DNA of 64,000 nt, taken from the NCBI RefSeq assembly GCF_016864015.1, contig NZ_CP045067.1:221001-285000 (forward strand). Direction: 5' to 3'. Positions within the stretch are counted from its first letter, which is position 1. Each line of letters starts with the position of its first letter. Of this stretch, positions 17,829 to 27,589 are shown piece by piece. The position numbers and the translations under genes are program-made. Below the pieces are notes generated by a model. The model was not told where the DNA came from, did no database searches, and worked only from the letters and a program-made list of their open reading frames with translations. The DNA is from Lacinutrix sp. WUR7 (lineage in GTDB: Bacteria > Bacteroidota > Bacteroidia > Flavobacteriales > Flavobacteriaceae).

Positions 17829-18452
17829 ATGAAAAAAACCACATTTTATTTTTTACTTTTTTTTCTATCTACACTAAGTTTTGCTCAAAATAACCATGCC
17901 CATATTTCTATTGAAAAAAAGGAAAAAGGAAAACAAGTAAATGTTTACGCTGTTAATTCAAGCAATACAGATTATGAGGTTTTCATAAAAATAAATGCTG
18001 TTGGATTTAGAAAATCAGCAGAAAATATGGTTACAAAAACGGTTCCAGCTAAATCGGAAGTAAAAATGGCTTCGTTAATTAGAATCTCTGAGGACTCTAA
18101 CGTTACTTTTGGTGTGATAGTTAATGAAATTGGTCATGATAAAGAAAAAAGAATAAATCCTATTACCTTTACTTTTGATGAAAACAAAAAAAACAAACCG
18201 ATTACAGTTTTTGTAAAAGATTATTGTGATTTATGCGATAATACCATCAAGCTATTTAGCGACAATAACATTGTATATACTATATATAATATTGATGAAG
18301 ACAAAGAGTACTATCAAAAAATACAGCAAGAGCTTTTAAACAGAAAAAACGATAAAACGTCACTTGTTCCCATTATAGAAATTGAAGATTCAATCTATAA
18401 TAGATTAGAAAGCAGAGACAAATTAATTAAAGCATTAAATAATCACTTTTAA
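17829..18452 (+). CDS. Exported glutaredoxin-like protein, copy 1
   Basis: A 207-aa protein. The start at 17829 (MKKTTFYF) gives a proper signal peptide ending SFAQ; an upstream in-frame ATG at 17769 would add a second hydrophobic stretch and is less likely. The N-terminal half is a beta-rich domain (HISIEKKEKGKQVNVYAVNS). The C-terminal half resembles glutaredoxin/thioredoxin: ITVFVKDYCDLCDNTIKLF with a CxxC pair, then VYTIYNIDEDKEYYQ. It would act as a thiol-disulfide protein outside the cytoplasm. Its stop overlaps the ATG of a paralogue, so the pair is a coupled tandem duplication. Confidence 0.75.
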   Translation: MKKTTFYFLLFFLSTLSFAQNNHAHISIEKKEKGKQVNVYAVNSSNTDYEVFIKINAVGFRKSAENMVTKTVPAKSEVKMASLIRISEDSNVTFGVIVNEIGHDKEKRINPITFTFDENKKNKPITVFVKDYCDLCDNTIKLFSDNNIVYTIYNIDEDKEYYQKIQQELLNRKNDKTSLVPIIEIEDSIYNRLESRDKLIKALNNHF

Positions 18453-19087
18453 TGAGATTTATATTACTCTGTGTTTTCACACTCCTTTTACCTTTAAATA
18501 TTATTGCACAAAACAAGCACGAATTTGTTAGTATAGAAGAAAAAGTTACTGGTAAACGGGTAGAGCTTTTTGCTGTGAACAGCAACAATATTGCTTATGA
18601 CATCTTCTTAAAAGTAGATGCTACTGGCTACAGACGAAGCAGCGCAAGACCTATTATAAAAAACATTCCTGCCAACTCTAAGGTTAGAATGATAACGCTT
18701 GTTAAACTTGCAAACACAGAATCGAACTACAAATATACTTTGGTTGTAAATGAAGTTCGTTTTGACTTATCCATGCAAAAAGACGATGCAGGCATTCATT
18801 TTAAAATAGATGCCTCTTTAAAATCTAAAACGGTGGATTTATTCACTAAAGACAATTGTTTATTATGTAACCAAACCAAAGACGTTCTAGCAAATAATAA
18901 AATAAACTACAAAGAATTTAATATCGACCAAGATTCAACATATTTGGTAGGCTTACTTAAAGAATTTAAAACGAATAATATAAAATCTAAAATACAAGCG
19001 CCAATTTTAAAGATTGACGATTCGTTGTACACCAATATTAAAACGAAAAAACAATTAATTGAAACGTTACAATTACATTACAAATAA
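18452..19087 (+). CDS. Exported glutaredoxin-like protein, copy 2
   Basis: A 211-aa paralogue of the preceding gene: signal peptide ending IIAQ, the same N-terminal beta domain (FVSIEEKVTGKRVELFAVNS) and a glutaredoxin-like C-terminus with a CxxC pair in KDNCLLCNQTKDVL and INYKEFNIDQDSTY. TAATG overlap couples its translation to copy 1. The two proteins match in layout throughout but have diverged, and the dipeptide between the cysteines differs (DL versus LL), which would change redox potential. Partner and substrate are unknown. Confidence 0.75.
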   Translation: MRFILLCVFTLLLPLNIIAQNKHEFVSIEEKVTGKRVELFAVNSNNIAYDIFLKVDATGYRRSSARPIIKNIPANSKVRMITLVKLANTESNYKYTLVVNEVRFDLSMQKDDAGIHFKIDASLKSKTVDLFTKDNCLLCNQTKDVLANNKINYKEFNIDQDSTYLVGLLKEFKTNNIKSKIQAPILKIDDSLYTNIKTKKQLIETLQLHYK

Positions 19088-19101
19088 GCCGATTTCATTA
19101 T

Positions 19102-19143
19102 AAAAACAAAAAGCACCATTATAAAATGGTGCTTTTTGTTTTT
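19102..19143. terminator. Strong bidirectional terminator
   Basis: A perfect 19-bp stem (AAAAACAAAAAGCACCATT with its complement, loop ATAA) ends in a T5 run on both strands. It serves the glutaredoxin-like pair (+) and the E2 gene (-). Confidence 0.9.
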
Positions 19144-19170
19144 AATCTATTATTATAAATCTCTTTTTGA

Positions 19171-19193
19171 GATTCCTGCCTTCGCAGGAATTT
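19171..19193. repeat. GCAGGAA palindromic intergenic repeat
   Basis: GATTCCTGCCTTCGCAGGAA forms a short palindrome. Related copies are at 24719-24742 (degenerate) and 29688-29709. The copy lies directly before the E2 stop codon. Confidence 0.6.
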
Positions 19194-20525
19194 TTATATC
19201 TCGCGATTAGAATCCCAAGCCTCTAAATAATTTTTTACAGCTAATACAAACTGTCCACCAAGCGCACCGTTTACCACTCTATGGTCATAAGAGTGCGACA
19301 TAATCATTTTGTAACGTATACCAATAAAATCTCCTTCTGGAGTTTCTATAACTGCTGGCATTTTACGTATTGCACCTAAAGCAAGAATTCCTACTTGTGG
19401 TTGATTAATAATTGGAGTTCCCATGATACTACCAAAACTACCAACATTCGTTACTGTGTATGTTCCTCCTTGTATATCATCTGGTTTTAACTTGTTTTCG
19501 CGCGCTTTCCTAGCCAAGCTATTTACCTGTTTAGTCATACCAACCAGATTTAACTGATCTGCATTCTTAATTACAGGAACAATTAAATTACCATCTGGTA
19601 AAGCTGCAGCCATACCAAGGTTGATATTTTTCTTTTTAATAATAGTGTCTCCTTGTAAAGAGATATTTAACATTGGAAATTCACGAAGTGCTTTTGCAAT
19701 CGCTTCCATAAAAATTGGGGTAAAGGTTAAATTTTCACCTTCACGTTTCATGAAACCGTCTTTCACTTTCTTTCTCCAATTCCAGATTTTAGTAACATCT
19801 GCTTCAATAAAACTTTGTACGTGCGCACTTTTTTGTACAGATTCTACCATGTGATGTGCAATTATCTTGCCCATTCTGGTCATTTCTATAATCTCATCTT
19901 CTCCACTCACTACTGCAGGAGCAGCTTGTGTTTTTGATTTTGCAGTATTACTAGCCGCTGGAGCAACAACATTAGATTGTGCTGGAGCAACTGTGTTCGT
20001 TTGCTGTGTTCCTTTATTTTGTAAGTATGCTAAAATATCATTTTTAGTAACACGTCCTTCTTTTCCTGTACCCGGAAGTGTATCTAATTCTGCTTGTGTT
20101 ATTCCTTCTTTTTTTGCTATGTTTTTTACTAAAGGAGAATAAAAACGCTCGCCACTAGAAATTACAGGAGCTGTAGTTTCTTGTGCTGCAACAACCGTTT
20201 TTGCAACCTCAGCAGCAGCTTGCACTGGAGCTTCTTGTTTTTCAGCTTCTACTTTTGGCGCAGAAGCAGCTGCAGAAGCACTTGCTTCTGTTTCTATAAT
20301 AGCAATGGTTTGTCCTACTTGAACAACATCATCTACATTAAATAGTATCTCGACTAGAACACCATCTACTTCACTTGGTACTTCACTATCTACTTTATCT
20401 GTCGCAATTTCTAAAATTGCTTCATCTTCTTCAATAGTTTCACCAACTTGTTTTAACCATGAGGTAATTGTTGCTTCTGCAACACTCTCTCCCATTTTAG
20501 GTAATTTTAGTTCAAATCTTGCCAT
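19194..20525 (-). CDS. 2-oxo acid dehydrogenase E2 (dihydrolipoyl acyltransferase)
   Basis: The 443-aa E2 core of a 2-oxo acid dehydrogenase complex, which passes acyl groups from lipoyl-lysine to CoA. An N-terminal lipoyl domain comes first (LPKMGESVAEATITSW; lipoyl Lys in ATDKVDSE near residue 43), followed by an Ala/Pro-rich linker. A peripheral-subunit-binding domain follows (FYSPLVKNIAKKEGITQAEL, near 132-165), and the catalytic domain has the SHSYDHRVVNGALGG motif (His near 415). Sequence suggests the branched-chain or a broad-specificity complex, but E1 and E3 are not adjacent so specificity is open. A TAATTTTG box at 20563-20570 may drive it. Confidence 0.9.
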   Translation of the reverse strand: MARFELKLPKMGESVAEATITSWLKQVGETIEEDEAILEIATDKVDSEVPSEVDGVLVEILFNVDDVVQVGQTIAIIETEASASAAASAPKVEAEKQEAPVQAAAEVAKTVVAAQETTAPVISSGERFYSPLVKNIAKKEGITQAELDTLPGTGKEGRVTKNDILAYLQNKGTQQTNTVAPAQSNVVAPAASNTAKSKTQAAPAVVSGEDEIIEMTRMGKIIAHHMVESVQKSAHVQSFIEADVTKIWNWRKKVKDGFMKREGENLTFTPIFMEAIAKALREFPMLNISLQGDTIIKKKNINLGMAAALPDGNLIVPVIKNADQLNLVGMTKQVNSLARKARENKLKPDDIQGGTYTVTNVGSFGSIMGTPIINQPQVGILALGAIRKMPAVIETPEGDFIGIRYKMIMSHSYDHRVVNGALGGQFVLAVKNYLEAWDSNREI

Positions 20526-20627
20526 ATCTATAATGTAAGCCTTAGTTTTTATTTTTGTTTTGCAAAATTAATAAAAAACGAATGATTTCTTTCCATATTC
20601 ATTAAAATTTTACAAAGTGTCTTTTTA

Positions 20628-21725
20628 TTAAAAATGAAGAATTTCTCCTCGGTTTTGCGAGTCATTACTCCCAATGATAAAATTAGAGTTTTTTGGAATA
20701 ATTTTAAAAGTATGTGTGTTATTTTTTTGCAAATAAACAATATGGGAAATAATCTCTTTATAACTAATGGTATTTGCATCAAAAATAACTTCTGCATTTG
20801 GTTTCACATTTTTCACATCTTTTATTTGATATGCTTTAAATGGTAGTTTTGAAGCTATTTTCGGATTTAAATCACAAGCAAAAACCGCATAATTATTTAC
20901 TACTTTTGGTTCTATTGCTGGCGCTTTTCTAAATCGGATTGCGAACTCAATACCAAACCAAACTAATGCATTAAAAAACAAATTGCTTTTAAAATGTTTG
21001 ATGTAAAAAATTTGCATAGCGCCATAAAAACGCTTGGCATATTCTGCATCTTTTAATGTACTCTCTCCTTTATAATGTATAACTGTAGTTTCGCCAAAAT
21101 AATAATTTTGAAATCCTGCTTTTAATATTTTATACGTTAAATCTACATCTTCGCCGTACATAAAATAGTCTTGATCAAAACCTTTCACCTCATTGTACAC
21201 ACTACGTTTCAGAAACATAAATGCACCAACAAGAATATCTATTTCGCCTACTTCGTCTTCTTTTAAATGATTAGAGTAATAGTTTTTAGAGTTTCCTATC
21301 ATTTTTTGAAAAGCAACTTTCACAACGGGAACATTGCGTTTACTCTCCGGAAGAAAGTTTCCGCTTCCATCTATTAATCGGCAGGCAATTGCACCAAGCT
21401 TTTCTTGTTTTTCTGCAAAGCTTAGAATTTTAGTAAAAGTATCTTCTGCAACAACAGTATCCGGATTTAATATACAGATATATTCCCCTTTTGCTTGTGC
21501 TACTCCAATATTATTTCCTGTAGAAAAACCGGAGTTCTCTTTATTTTCAATAAGTTTTACTTGTGGATGGTTTTGTTTGACCATTTCACAACTATCATCT
21601 GGTGAATTATTATCTACCACAATGATTTCGGCATCTATATCTGAAATAGCTGCTTGTACACTTTGAAGACATAGGTCTAAAAAATAGCGTACATTATAAT
21701 TTAATATGATTATAGATAATTTCAA
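20628..21725 (-). CDS. Glycosyltransferase family 2
   Basis: A 365-aa GT-A fold transferase that adds sugars from nucleotide donors at the cytoplasmic face of the membrane. Motifs: LSIIILNYNVRYFLDLCLQS, EIIVVDNNSPDDS, SGFSTGNNIGVAQAKGEYI, the metal-site-like ILNPDTVV, and the acceptor-side GEDVDLTYKILKAGF. This is the rhamnosyltransferase-like type common in O-antigen or exopolysaccharide assembly. A weakly hydrophobic segment near 240 is followed by a C-terminal extension of unknown role. It is 10 bases behind recR and probably cotranscribed. Confidence 0.88.
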   Translation of the reverse strand: MKLSIIILNYNVRYFLDLCLQSVQAAISDIDAEIIVVDNNSPDDSCEMVKQNHPQVKLIENKENSGFSTGNNIGVAQAKGEYICILNPDTVVAEDTFTKILSFAEKQEKLGAIACRLIDGSGNFLPESKRNVPVVKVAFQKMIGNSKNYYSNHLKEDEVGEIDILVGAFMFLKRSVYNEVKGFDQDYFMYGEDVDLTYKILKAGFQNYYFGETTVIHYKGESTLKDAEYAKRFYGAMQIFYIKHFKSNLFFNALVWFGIEFAIRFRKAPAIEPKVVNNYAVFACDLNPKIASKLPFKAYQIKDVKNVKPNAEVIFDANTISYKEIISHIVYLQKNNTHTFKIIPKNSNFIIGSNDSQNRGEILHF

Positions 21726-21735
21726 ATAAGAAAGA

Positions 21736-22353
21736 TTAAGATTTTAAAGAAGCTTCAAACGGAATTCTATTAATAATACTTCTTCCAAGTGTGATTTCAT
21801 CTGCATATTCTAGCTCATCTCCTACCGAAATCCCGCGAGCAATGGTAGAGGTTACAATGTTATAATCTTGAATTTGTTTAAAGATGTAAAAGTTAGTGGT
21901 ATCTCCTTCCATAGTAGAACTTAATGCAAAAATAAGTTCTTTTACTTCTCCTAATTTTACTTTTTCTACTAATGAAGTAACGTTTAAATCATGAGGACCA
22001 ACACCATCCATTGGGGAAATTTTTCCACCTAACACATGATACAAACCTCTAAAAGAACTTGTGTTTTCTATTGCCATGACGTCTTTTACATCTTCTACAA
22101 CACAAATTAATTCTTGGTTTCTATGCGGATTTGCACATATTTCACACAAATCTACATCACTAATATTATTGCAAGATTTACAAAATTTAATATTAGAACG
22201 CATATTATCTAATGCTTTAGACAGTTTTAAAGTTTGCTCCTCCGGCTGTCTTAACAAATGCAAAACCAAACGCAATGCCGTACGCTTACCAATTCCTGGT
22301 AATTGTGACATTTCGTTTACTGCGCTTTCTAATAATTTTGAAGAAAATTCCAT
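21736..22353 (-). CDS. recR: Recombination protein RecR
   Basis: RecR works with RecO to load RecA at single-strand gaps. The 205-aa protein has the helix-hairpin-helix region ([17 protein letters not shown]), the four-Cys zinc finger ([16 protein letters not shown]) and a Toprim domain ([31 protein letters not shown]). I chose ATG at 22353 ([12 protein letters not shown]), the conserved family start; an ATG nine codons further upstream would add an unconserved hydrophobic tail. It is divergent from the symporter gene. Confidence 0.96.
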   Translation of the reverse strand: MEFSSKLLESAVNEMSQLPGIGKRTALRLVLHLLRQPEEQTLKLSKALDNMRSNIKFCKSCNNISDVDLCEICANPHRNQELICVVEDVKDVMAIENTSSFRGLYHVLGGKISPMDGVGPHDLNVTSLVEKVKLGEVKELIFALSSTMEGDTTNFYIFKQIQDYNIVTSTIARGISVGDELEYADEITLGRSIINRIPFEASLKS

Positions 22354-22435
22354 GGTTGCGAATTTAATATTTATTATCAACTTGTTTGAGTATCTGTTAA
22401 AGTAATTTGTATTTTGCCTCCTTTAAATAAATTTT

Positions 22436-23872
22436 ATGTCAGCTACACAAATCATTTTACTCATTGCAGCCTATTTTGGTGTACTTATTTTAATCTCATA
22501 TTTAACTGGAAAAAAATCTGGAAACGATGCTTTTTTTAAAGGAAACAAACAGTCTCCGTGGTATGTAGTTGCTTTTGGTATGATTGGCGCATCACTTTCT
22601 GGAGTAACCTTTATTTCGGTTCCTGGTTGGATTGAAGCCTCGCAATTTAGTTATATGCAAGTCGTTTTAGGATACATTGTTGGTTATGCTGTAATTGGTA
22701 CTGTTTTACTTCCTTTATATTACAAACTAAATCTAACTTCTATTTATACCTATTTAGAGGAACGCTTTGGTAATTATTCGTATAAAACTGGAGCTTCCTT
22801 TTTTATAATCTCTAGAGTTATTGGTGCAAGTTTTAGATTATTTCTAGTTGCTAACGTTTTACAAATCATTTTGTTTGATGAATTAGGCATAGAATTCTGG
22901 CAAACCGTTACCATTACGGTACTTCTAATTTGGCTGTACACCTTTAAATCTGGAATAAAAACGATTGTTTGGACAGATACATTACAAACTTTATTTATGC
23001 TTGTTGCCGTTGGAGTAGCGATTTATTTTGTTAGTGATGCATTAGATTTAAACGGAAGCAACGTACTACGTTTTGTATTAGATAGTGATTTGAGTAAAAC
23101 TTTCTTTTTTGACGATTTTAAATCTGGAAACTACTTTTGGAAACAATTTATTTCTGGAGCATTTATAGCCATTGTAATGACTGGTTTAGATCAAGATATG
23201 ATGCAAAAAAACCTAACCTGCAAAACATTGAAAGATGCACAAAAAAACATGTTTTGGTTCACCATTGTATTAACTATTGTAAACTTTATCTTTTTAAGTT
23301 TAGGCTTATTATTAACAGTTTACGCACAACAGAATGGTATTGATGCACATAAAGATGATTTATTTCCTTTACTAGCTAAAAACCACTTAGGCATTGGTGT
23401 TTTTGCGTTTTTCTTATTAGGATTAATTGCTGCAGCATATAGTAGTGCAGATTCTGCTTTAACCTCTTTAACAACTTCTTTTAGTATTGACATTTTAGAT
23501 ATTGAAAAGAAGCATAGTCCGGAGAAACAGGTACAAATAAGAAAACGTATTCACATACTAATCTCTTTCGTTTTAATACTTGTAATTGTTTCTTTTAAGT
23601 ATCTTATTAAAGACGCAAGTGTTATTGCTAAACTCTTTGTTTTTGCTGGTTATACGTATGGCCCTCTTTTAGGGTTGTATGCTTTTGGACTATTTACCAA
23701 ATGGCAAGTGAAAGATAAATTGGTGCCAATTATAGCCATACTTTCTCCTATCTTATCGTATATAATAAGTGTGAATAGTTTGAAGTGGTTTGGATTTGAA
23801 TTTGGTTTCTTTATTCTAATTTTAAATGGATTCTTAACCTTTCTAGGATTACTTCTTATTAAGAAAAAATAA
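22436..23872 (+). CDS. Sodium:solute symporter (SSS family)
   Basis: A 478-aa integral membrane protein with about 13 hydrophobic helices. Family signatures include the early [18 protein letters not shown] segment, [35 protein letters not shown] and the late [17 protein letters not shown]. It would use the Na+ gradient to import a small solute such as a sugar, amino acid or vitamin; specificity is not readable. The 82-base gap to recR holds divergent promoters, with TATTTTG near 22410 as a weak -7 candidate. Confidence 0.92.
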   Translation: MSATQIILLIAAYFGVLILISYLTGKKSGNDAFFKGNKQSPWYVVAFGMIGASLSGVTFISVPGWIEASQFSYMQVVLGYIVGYAVIGTVLLPLYYKLNLTSIYTYLEERFGNYSYKTGASFFIISRVIGASFRLFLVANVLQIILFDELGIEFWQTVTITVLLIWLYTFKSGIKTIVWTDTLQTLFMLVAVGVAIYFVSDALDLNGSNVLRFVLDSDLSKTFFFDDFKSGNYFWKQFISGAFIAIVMTGLDQDMMQKNLTCKTLKDAQKNMFWFTIVLTIVNFIFLSLGLLLTVYAQQNGIDAHKDDLFPLLAKNHLGIGVFAFFLLGLIAAAYSSADSALTSLTTSFSIDILDIEKKHSPEKQVQIRKRIHILISFVLILVIVSFKYLIKDASVIAKLFVFAGYTYGPLLGLYAFGLFTKWQVKDKLVPIIAILSPILSYIISVNSLKWFGFEFGFFILILNGFLTFLGLLLIKKK

Positions 23873-23879
23873 CTCCCAA

Positions 23880-24242
23880 TTAATATTGGTTTGTAGAAAG
23901 TAAAACCAAGGTACAAGCTTCTTCAAAAGCAATATTATTTTCTTTTAAAATAGCATAAAATTCTGGGTTTTCGGTTCCTGGATTAAAAATCACACGCTTG
24001 GGTTTCAAAGAAAGGATATAGTTGTAATACGCTTTTTGTCGTGTAGGATTTAAATATAAAGTCACCGTATCTATTCCTTCATATTGCTTTAAAACGCTAT
24101 CTATAATCACTCCGGCTTCTTCACCTGCTTTCATACCAAACGCAACAGTTTCATGCTTGTAGTTCACCAGTTTTCGTAATGCCATATTAGAGTATCGATT
24201 TGGTTTTAAGGAAGCTCCAAATACTAAGGTTTTCTTATTCAT
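23880..24242 (-). CDS. CoA-binding domain protein (CoA_binding_2)
   Basis: A 120-aa single-domain Rossmann protein. KTLVFGASLKPNRYSNMALR, the linker HETVAFGMKAGE, IDTVTLYLNPTRQ and KRVIFNPGTENPEF form the YccU/CoA_binding_2 pattern. Such proteins bind CoA or a dinucleotide; no enzymatic role is known to me. It converges with the symporter gene, ending 7 bases from its stop. Confidence 0.85.
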   Translation of the reverse strand: MNKKTLVFGASLKPNRYSNMALRKLVNYKHETVAFGMKAGEEAGVIIDSVLKQYEGIDTVTLYLNPTRQKAYYNYILSLKPKRVIFNPGTENPEFYAILKENNIAFEEACTLVLLSTNQY

Positions 24243-24430
24243 ATAATCTTATTTCAAAATGTTAAATTTTGTTAAGTAGTGCTAAAAGCAGTAACAAGAC
24301 GTAAAAATAGTCGTCTATAGTAATAGAAACTAACAACCTTTATTATAAGAAGAAGATTGTTATAAAAACAAAATTTAATAACCTTCATAATAGTTGATGG
24401 TTAGTGTTAATGTTTGGTTATTAAATTAAG

Positions 24431-24469
24431 AAAACCCAAAGTGTCATTGCTTTGGGTTTTTGTTTTTTC
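24431..24469 (+). terminator. Orphan plus-strand terminator
   Basis: An 11-bp stem (AAAACCCAAAG/CTTTGGGTTTT, 8-base loop) is followed by TGTTTTTT on plus. There is no plus-strand gene within 550 bases upstream, so it may end a small RNA. Confidence 0.6.
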
Positions 24470-24633
24470 TTACAAGAAGTGTTAAAATTCGTTAAAACTT
24501 GAAAATCAACACAATAAAAGAAAATATGTTCCGTTTAACTCAAACAACTACCAACTATTATATTATGTTTGAATTAGTCCTTTTAATAGAATATATTAAT
24601 TGAAGTTATTGTTATATATGAAATAACAATAAG

Positions 24634-24670
24634 AAAAAATCCGAAATTGCTAAGTTTTCGGATTTTTTTT
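24634..24670. terminator. Terminator downstream of KAS III
   Basis: A 13-bp stem (AAAAAATCCGAAA/TTTCGGATTTTTT) has T-runs on both strands. On minus it lies about 70 bases past the KAS III stop and is its likely terminator; on plus it could end a small RNA. Confidence 0.75.
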
Positions 24671-24740
24671 ATGACTTCCAATGAAGACCTAAATTATTTT
24701 TTATTGGATTCTATATGAGATTCCAGATTTCGCAGGAATT

Positions 24741-25751
24741 TTACCATTTTATAATTACACTTCCCCAAGTAAAACCACTACCAAAAGCAGCAAGTACTAC
24801 CGTATCTCCTTCTTTTATTTTTCCTTCTTCCCAAGCTTCCGTTAGAGCAATTGGGATAGATGCAGCCGTTGTGTTTCCGTATTTTTGAATATTATTAAAT
24901 ACCTGATCATCACCTAATCCAAATTTTCTCTGAATAAATTGTGCGATACGTAAATTCGCTTGATGCGGAATTAACATATCTATGTCTTCTTTGGCTAATC
25001 CGTTTTTCTCTAAACCTTCCATAATCACTTCGCTAAAACGAACCACTGCATTTTTAAATACAAATTGTCCATTCATGTGCGGGTAATAACTTTCATCGTT
25101 AGGATCATTATCTGCTAAAATATCAGTAACCCAACGTTTTCCCATTCCTGGTGCAACAAGTACTAATTCTTCTGCGTGTTCTCCTTGACTATGTAGATGT
25201 GTAGATAAAATACCTTTATTAGCATCTTCTTCTCTTGTTAAAACCACTGCTCCTGCTCCATCACCAAATATTACAGAAACACCTCTTCCTCTTGTTGTTT
25301 TATCTAAACCATGCGAATGCAATTCACTTCCAATGACAAGAATATTTTTGTACATTCCTGTTTTAATAAAATTATCTGCAACAGATATTGCATATACAAA
25401 TCCGGAACATTGATTTCTTACATCTAAAGCCCCTACGGTTTTTATATCTAATGCATGTTGCACTTGCACTCCTGGACCAGGAAAATACATATCCGGACTT
25501 AAAGTTGCAAATACAATAAAATCGATATCATCTTTATCTATTCCAGCTCGTTCTATAGCTATTTTAGCAGCTTTCACTCCCATAGATGAAGTAGTTTCAC
25601 CAGATCCTGGTTTTACCCAACGCCTTTCTTTTATTCCTGTTCGTTCTTGAATCCAAGCATCGTCAGTGTCCATCATTTTAGACAAATCATCGTTTGTAAC
25701 TACATTATCAGGAACGTAGTGACCAAGTCCTATTATTTTAGAATTATACAT
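24741..25751 (-). CDS. 3-oxoacyl-ACP synthase III family (KAS III/FabH-like)
   Basis: A 336-aa condensing enzyme of the FabH family. The Cys-His-Asn triad is visible: Cys in VRNQCSGFVYA (about 115), His in LIPHQANLRI (about 263) and Asn in KYGNTTAASIP (about 293). The C-terminal AAFGSGFTWGSVIIKW is typical. FabH-type enzymes start fatty-acid chains from acyl-CoA and malonyl-ACP. In Bacteroidota the housekeeping fabH usually sits with plsX and rpmF; this copy is solitary, so it may be a paralogue for a different acyl product (inference). Confidence 0.9.
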   Translation of the reverse strand: MYNSKIIGLGHYVPDNVVTNDDLSKMMDTDDAWIQERTGIKERRWVKPGSGETTSSMGVKAAKIAIERAGIDKDDIDFIVFATLSPDMYFPGPGVQVQHALDIKTVGALDVRNQCSGFVYAISVADNFIKTGMYKNILVIGSELHSHGLDKTTRGRGVSVIFGDGAGAVVLTREEDANKGILSTHLHSQGEHAEELVLVAPGMGKRWVTDILADNDPNDESYYPHMNGQFVFKNAVVRFSEVIMEGLEKNGLAKEDIDMLIPHQANLRIAQFIQRKFGLGDDQVFNNIQKYGNTTAASIPIALTEAWEEGKIKEGDTVVLAAFGSGFTWGSVIIKW

Positions 25752-25954
25752 AGTGCTATTAATTAAAAATCTAAACCCAACTGTATTGTTAATATAACAA
25801 TATAAGGTGCCGCAATTTAAACATTAAAAGTAGTATTCTCATAATAATTAATCTATAATATGAATTTAACAAAAACAGATTGTAATAGTGAAAATTTTCT
25901 TACAAACTATAGAATAGTCTTTTTACGAAGTCATCCATGCTAGCTAATCATTCT

Positions 25955-27520
25955 TTAACCTTTAGCTTTTATTTTACGCATAGCATGTTCTGAAATTGCG
26001 GTAATAGACAAGGACGGATTTACACCAGGATTTGCCGAAATCATCGCCCCATCACAAACCAACATATTTATATAACCAAAAACATTATTGTGTTTATCAA
26101 TCACTCCTTTGGATGCATTTTCTGCCATAACAGCGCCTCCCAAAATATGCGCAGTGGTTGGCGATCCTAATAAAGAATCTGTAAAATTAGCGTAGGGAAT
26201 CCCGTTTACTTTTTTGGCTACCTTTTTTCCTATTTCCATAGCTTCAGGAATAAAAGCACTTGGTTTTGGACCAGATTCTTTAACGGTTTTCATTTTGGTA
26301 AACTTTCCTAATTTAATCTGTAGTGTACTATCTAAGGTTTGCATAAACAAAAGAATGGTCGTTCGTTTTGCATAGTTTTTGGAAAGGATGGTTTTAAAAA
26401 ATCGGGAAGGCTGTTTAAAAAACAATCCTATAATTCCGAGTAATCGAAAAATCGCAAATTTATTATGAATAGTTGGAATTGTTAACATTTTAGAAAAACC
26501 AGAACCTTCTCCATAACGAACGGGTTCCAAATGGCTATTTTCATCGGTATGCAAGATAGAACCAATAGCAATTCCTTTAGAAAAATCTTTCGGTTTTTTA
26601 TCTGTAGAAGTAATCAATAATAAAGACTCGTTATTGGTTCTAATATTTTTTCCAACCGCGTCTGATAAATTTGGTAAGGTAGATGCTTTCAGTTTTAATA
26701 ATAAAGGAACGGTTCCCATAACACCTCCAGAAAAAATCACTCCTTTGGTAGTTACACTTGCTTTACTTTTTTTTCCAATACTCGATTTAAAATCTACTTT
26801 ATACCCATCAGAACCATCTTTATTTCCTAAAGTCGAAACATTAAAAACTTCTTTTTCTGCAATAATTTTAGCACCCAATTGTTGTGCTAAATGCAAATAA
26901 TTTTTATCTAATGTATTTTTCGCATTGTACCTACAACCTGTCATGCAGGCACCACAAAACACACAACCTGTTCTATCTGGACCATTACCATTAAAGTAAG
27001 GATCTGCTACTTTTTTCCCAGCTTTTCCAAAATACACAGCAACTTTTGTAGCTTCAAAATGTGCTTCTTTACCAATATCTTTGGCAAGGTCTTTAATTAA
27101 TAAATCCGATTCGTATAATTTTGGATTGGTAGCTGCTCCCAACATTTTATGTGCGGTATCATAAAAGGGTTTTAAATCCTTTTCCCAATCCTTTAAATTT
27201 GCCCAACTACCTGTATTAAAAAACTCTTTCTTTGGTATCGGCAAGGTATTCGCATATACTAATGAACCTCCTCCAACACCAACACCAGAAAGCACTGTTA
27301 CATGATTTAAAAAGGTCATTTTAAATATACCATGAAGACTAGCTTTAGGTTCCCAAAGCCATTTTTTTAAATGCCAATTGGTTTTTGGGAAGTCGTTATC
27401 CTTAAACCATTTTCCTTTTTCTATAACCAATACTTTATAGCCTTTTTCAGAAAGTCGTAAAGCGCTTACCGATCCTCCAAAGCCACTTCCTATAATTACA
27501 TAATCATATTCTAAATTCAC
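25955..27520 (-). CDS. GMC-family FAD oxidoreductase (cholesterol-oxidase-like)
   Basis: A 521-aa flavoprotein. The N-terminal dinucleotide-binding motif is YDYVIIGSGFGGSVSALRLS, and the GMC signature region is LSGVGVGGGSLVYANT. A cysteine cluster, GCVFCGACMTGCRYNAKN, resembles an iron-sulfur-like or structural motif of this subgroup. The C-terminal region has HILGGAVM and VCDGAMISANPGVNPSLSI, with the catalytic His/Asn region. It has no export signal, so it is probably cytoplasmic or peripheral. The substrate (sterol or other alcohol) is not known. It is divergent from htpG. Confidence 0.85.
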   Translation of the reverse strand: MNLEYDYVIIGSGFGGSVSALRLSEKGYKVLVIEKGKWFKDNDFPKTNWHLKKWLWEPKASLHGIFKMTFLNHVTVLSGVGVGGGSLVYANTLPIPKKEFFNTGSWANLKDWEKDLKPFYDTAHKMLGAATNPKLYESDLLIKDLAKDIGKEAHFEATKVAVYFGKAGKKVADPYFNGNGPDRTGCVFCGACMTGCRYNAKNTLDKNYLHLAQQLGAKIIAEKEVFNVSTLGNKDGSDGYKVDFKSSIGKKSKASVTTKGVIFSGGVMGTVPLLLKLKASTLPNLSDAVGKNIRTNNESLLLITSTDKKPKDFSKGIAIGSILHTDENSHLEPVRYGEGSGFSKMLTIPTIHNKFAIFRLLGIIGLFFKQPSRFFKTILSKNYAKRTTILLFMQTLDSTLQIKLGKFTKMKTVKESGPKPSAFIPEAMEIGKKVAKKVNGIPYANFTDSLLGSPTTAHILGGAVMAENASKGVIDKHNNVFGYINMLVCDGAMISANPGVNPSLSITAISEHAMRKIKAKG

Positions 27521-27589
27521 TATAGATTCATTTTTTATAAAATTAGAAATATTATTCCTTATTTCTGGTTTTAAAGTTTTATTTCATGA

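Larger units (their letters stand above)
24243..24740. other. Non-coding region with several strong hairpins
   Basis: No gene is visible in these 498 bases. Four structured elements stand out: AGACG...CGTCT near 24308-24327; a 12-bp perfect inverted repeat AATTTAATAACC/GGTTATTAAATT at 24372-24383 and 24416-24427; a terminator at 24431-24469; and a 10-bp hairpin TTATTGTTAT/ATAACAATAA near 24606-24632, followed by a second terminator. An unannotated small RNA is possible. Confidence 0.45.

Noticed and set aside
20549..20797. 82-aa minus-strand frame overlapping the end of the glycosyltransferase
   Set aside because: It overlaps the same-strand glycosyltransferase in another frame, lacks a plausible domain, and covers the likely E2 promoter.
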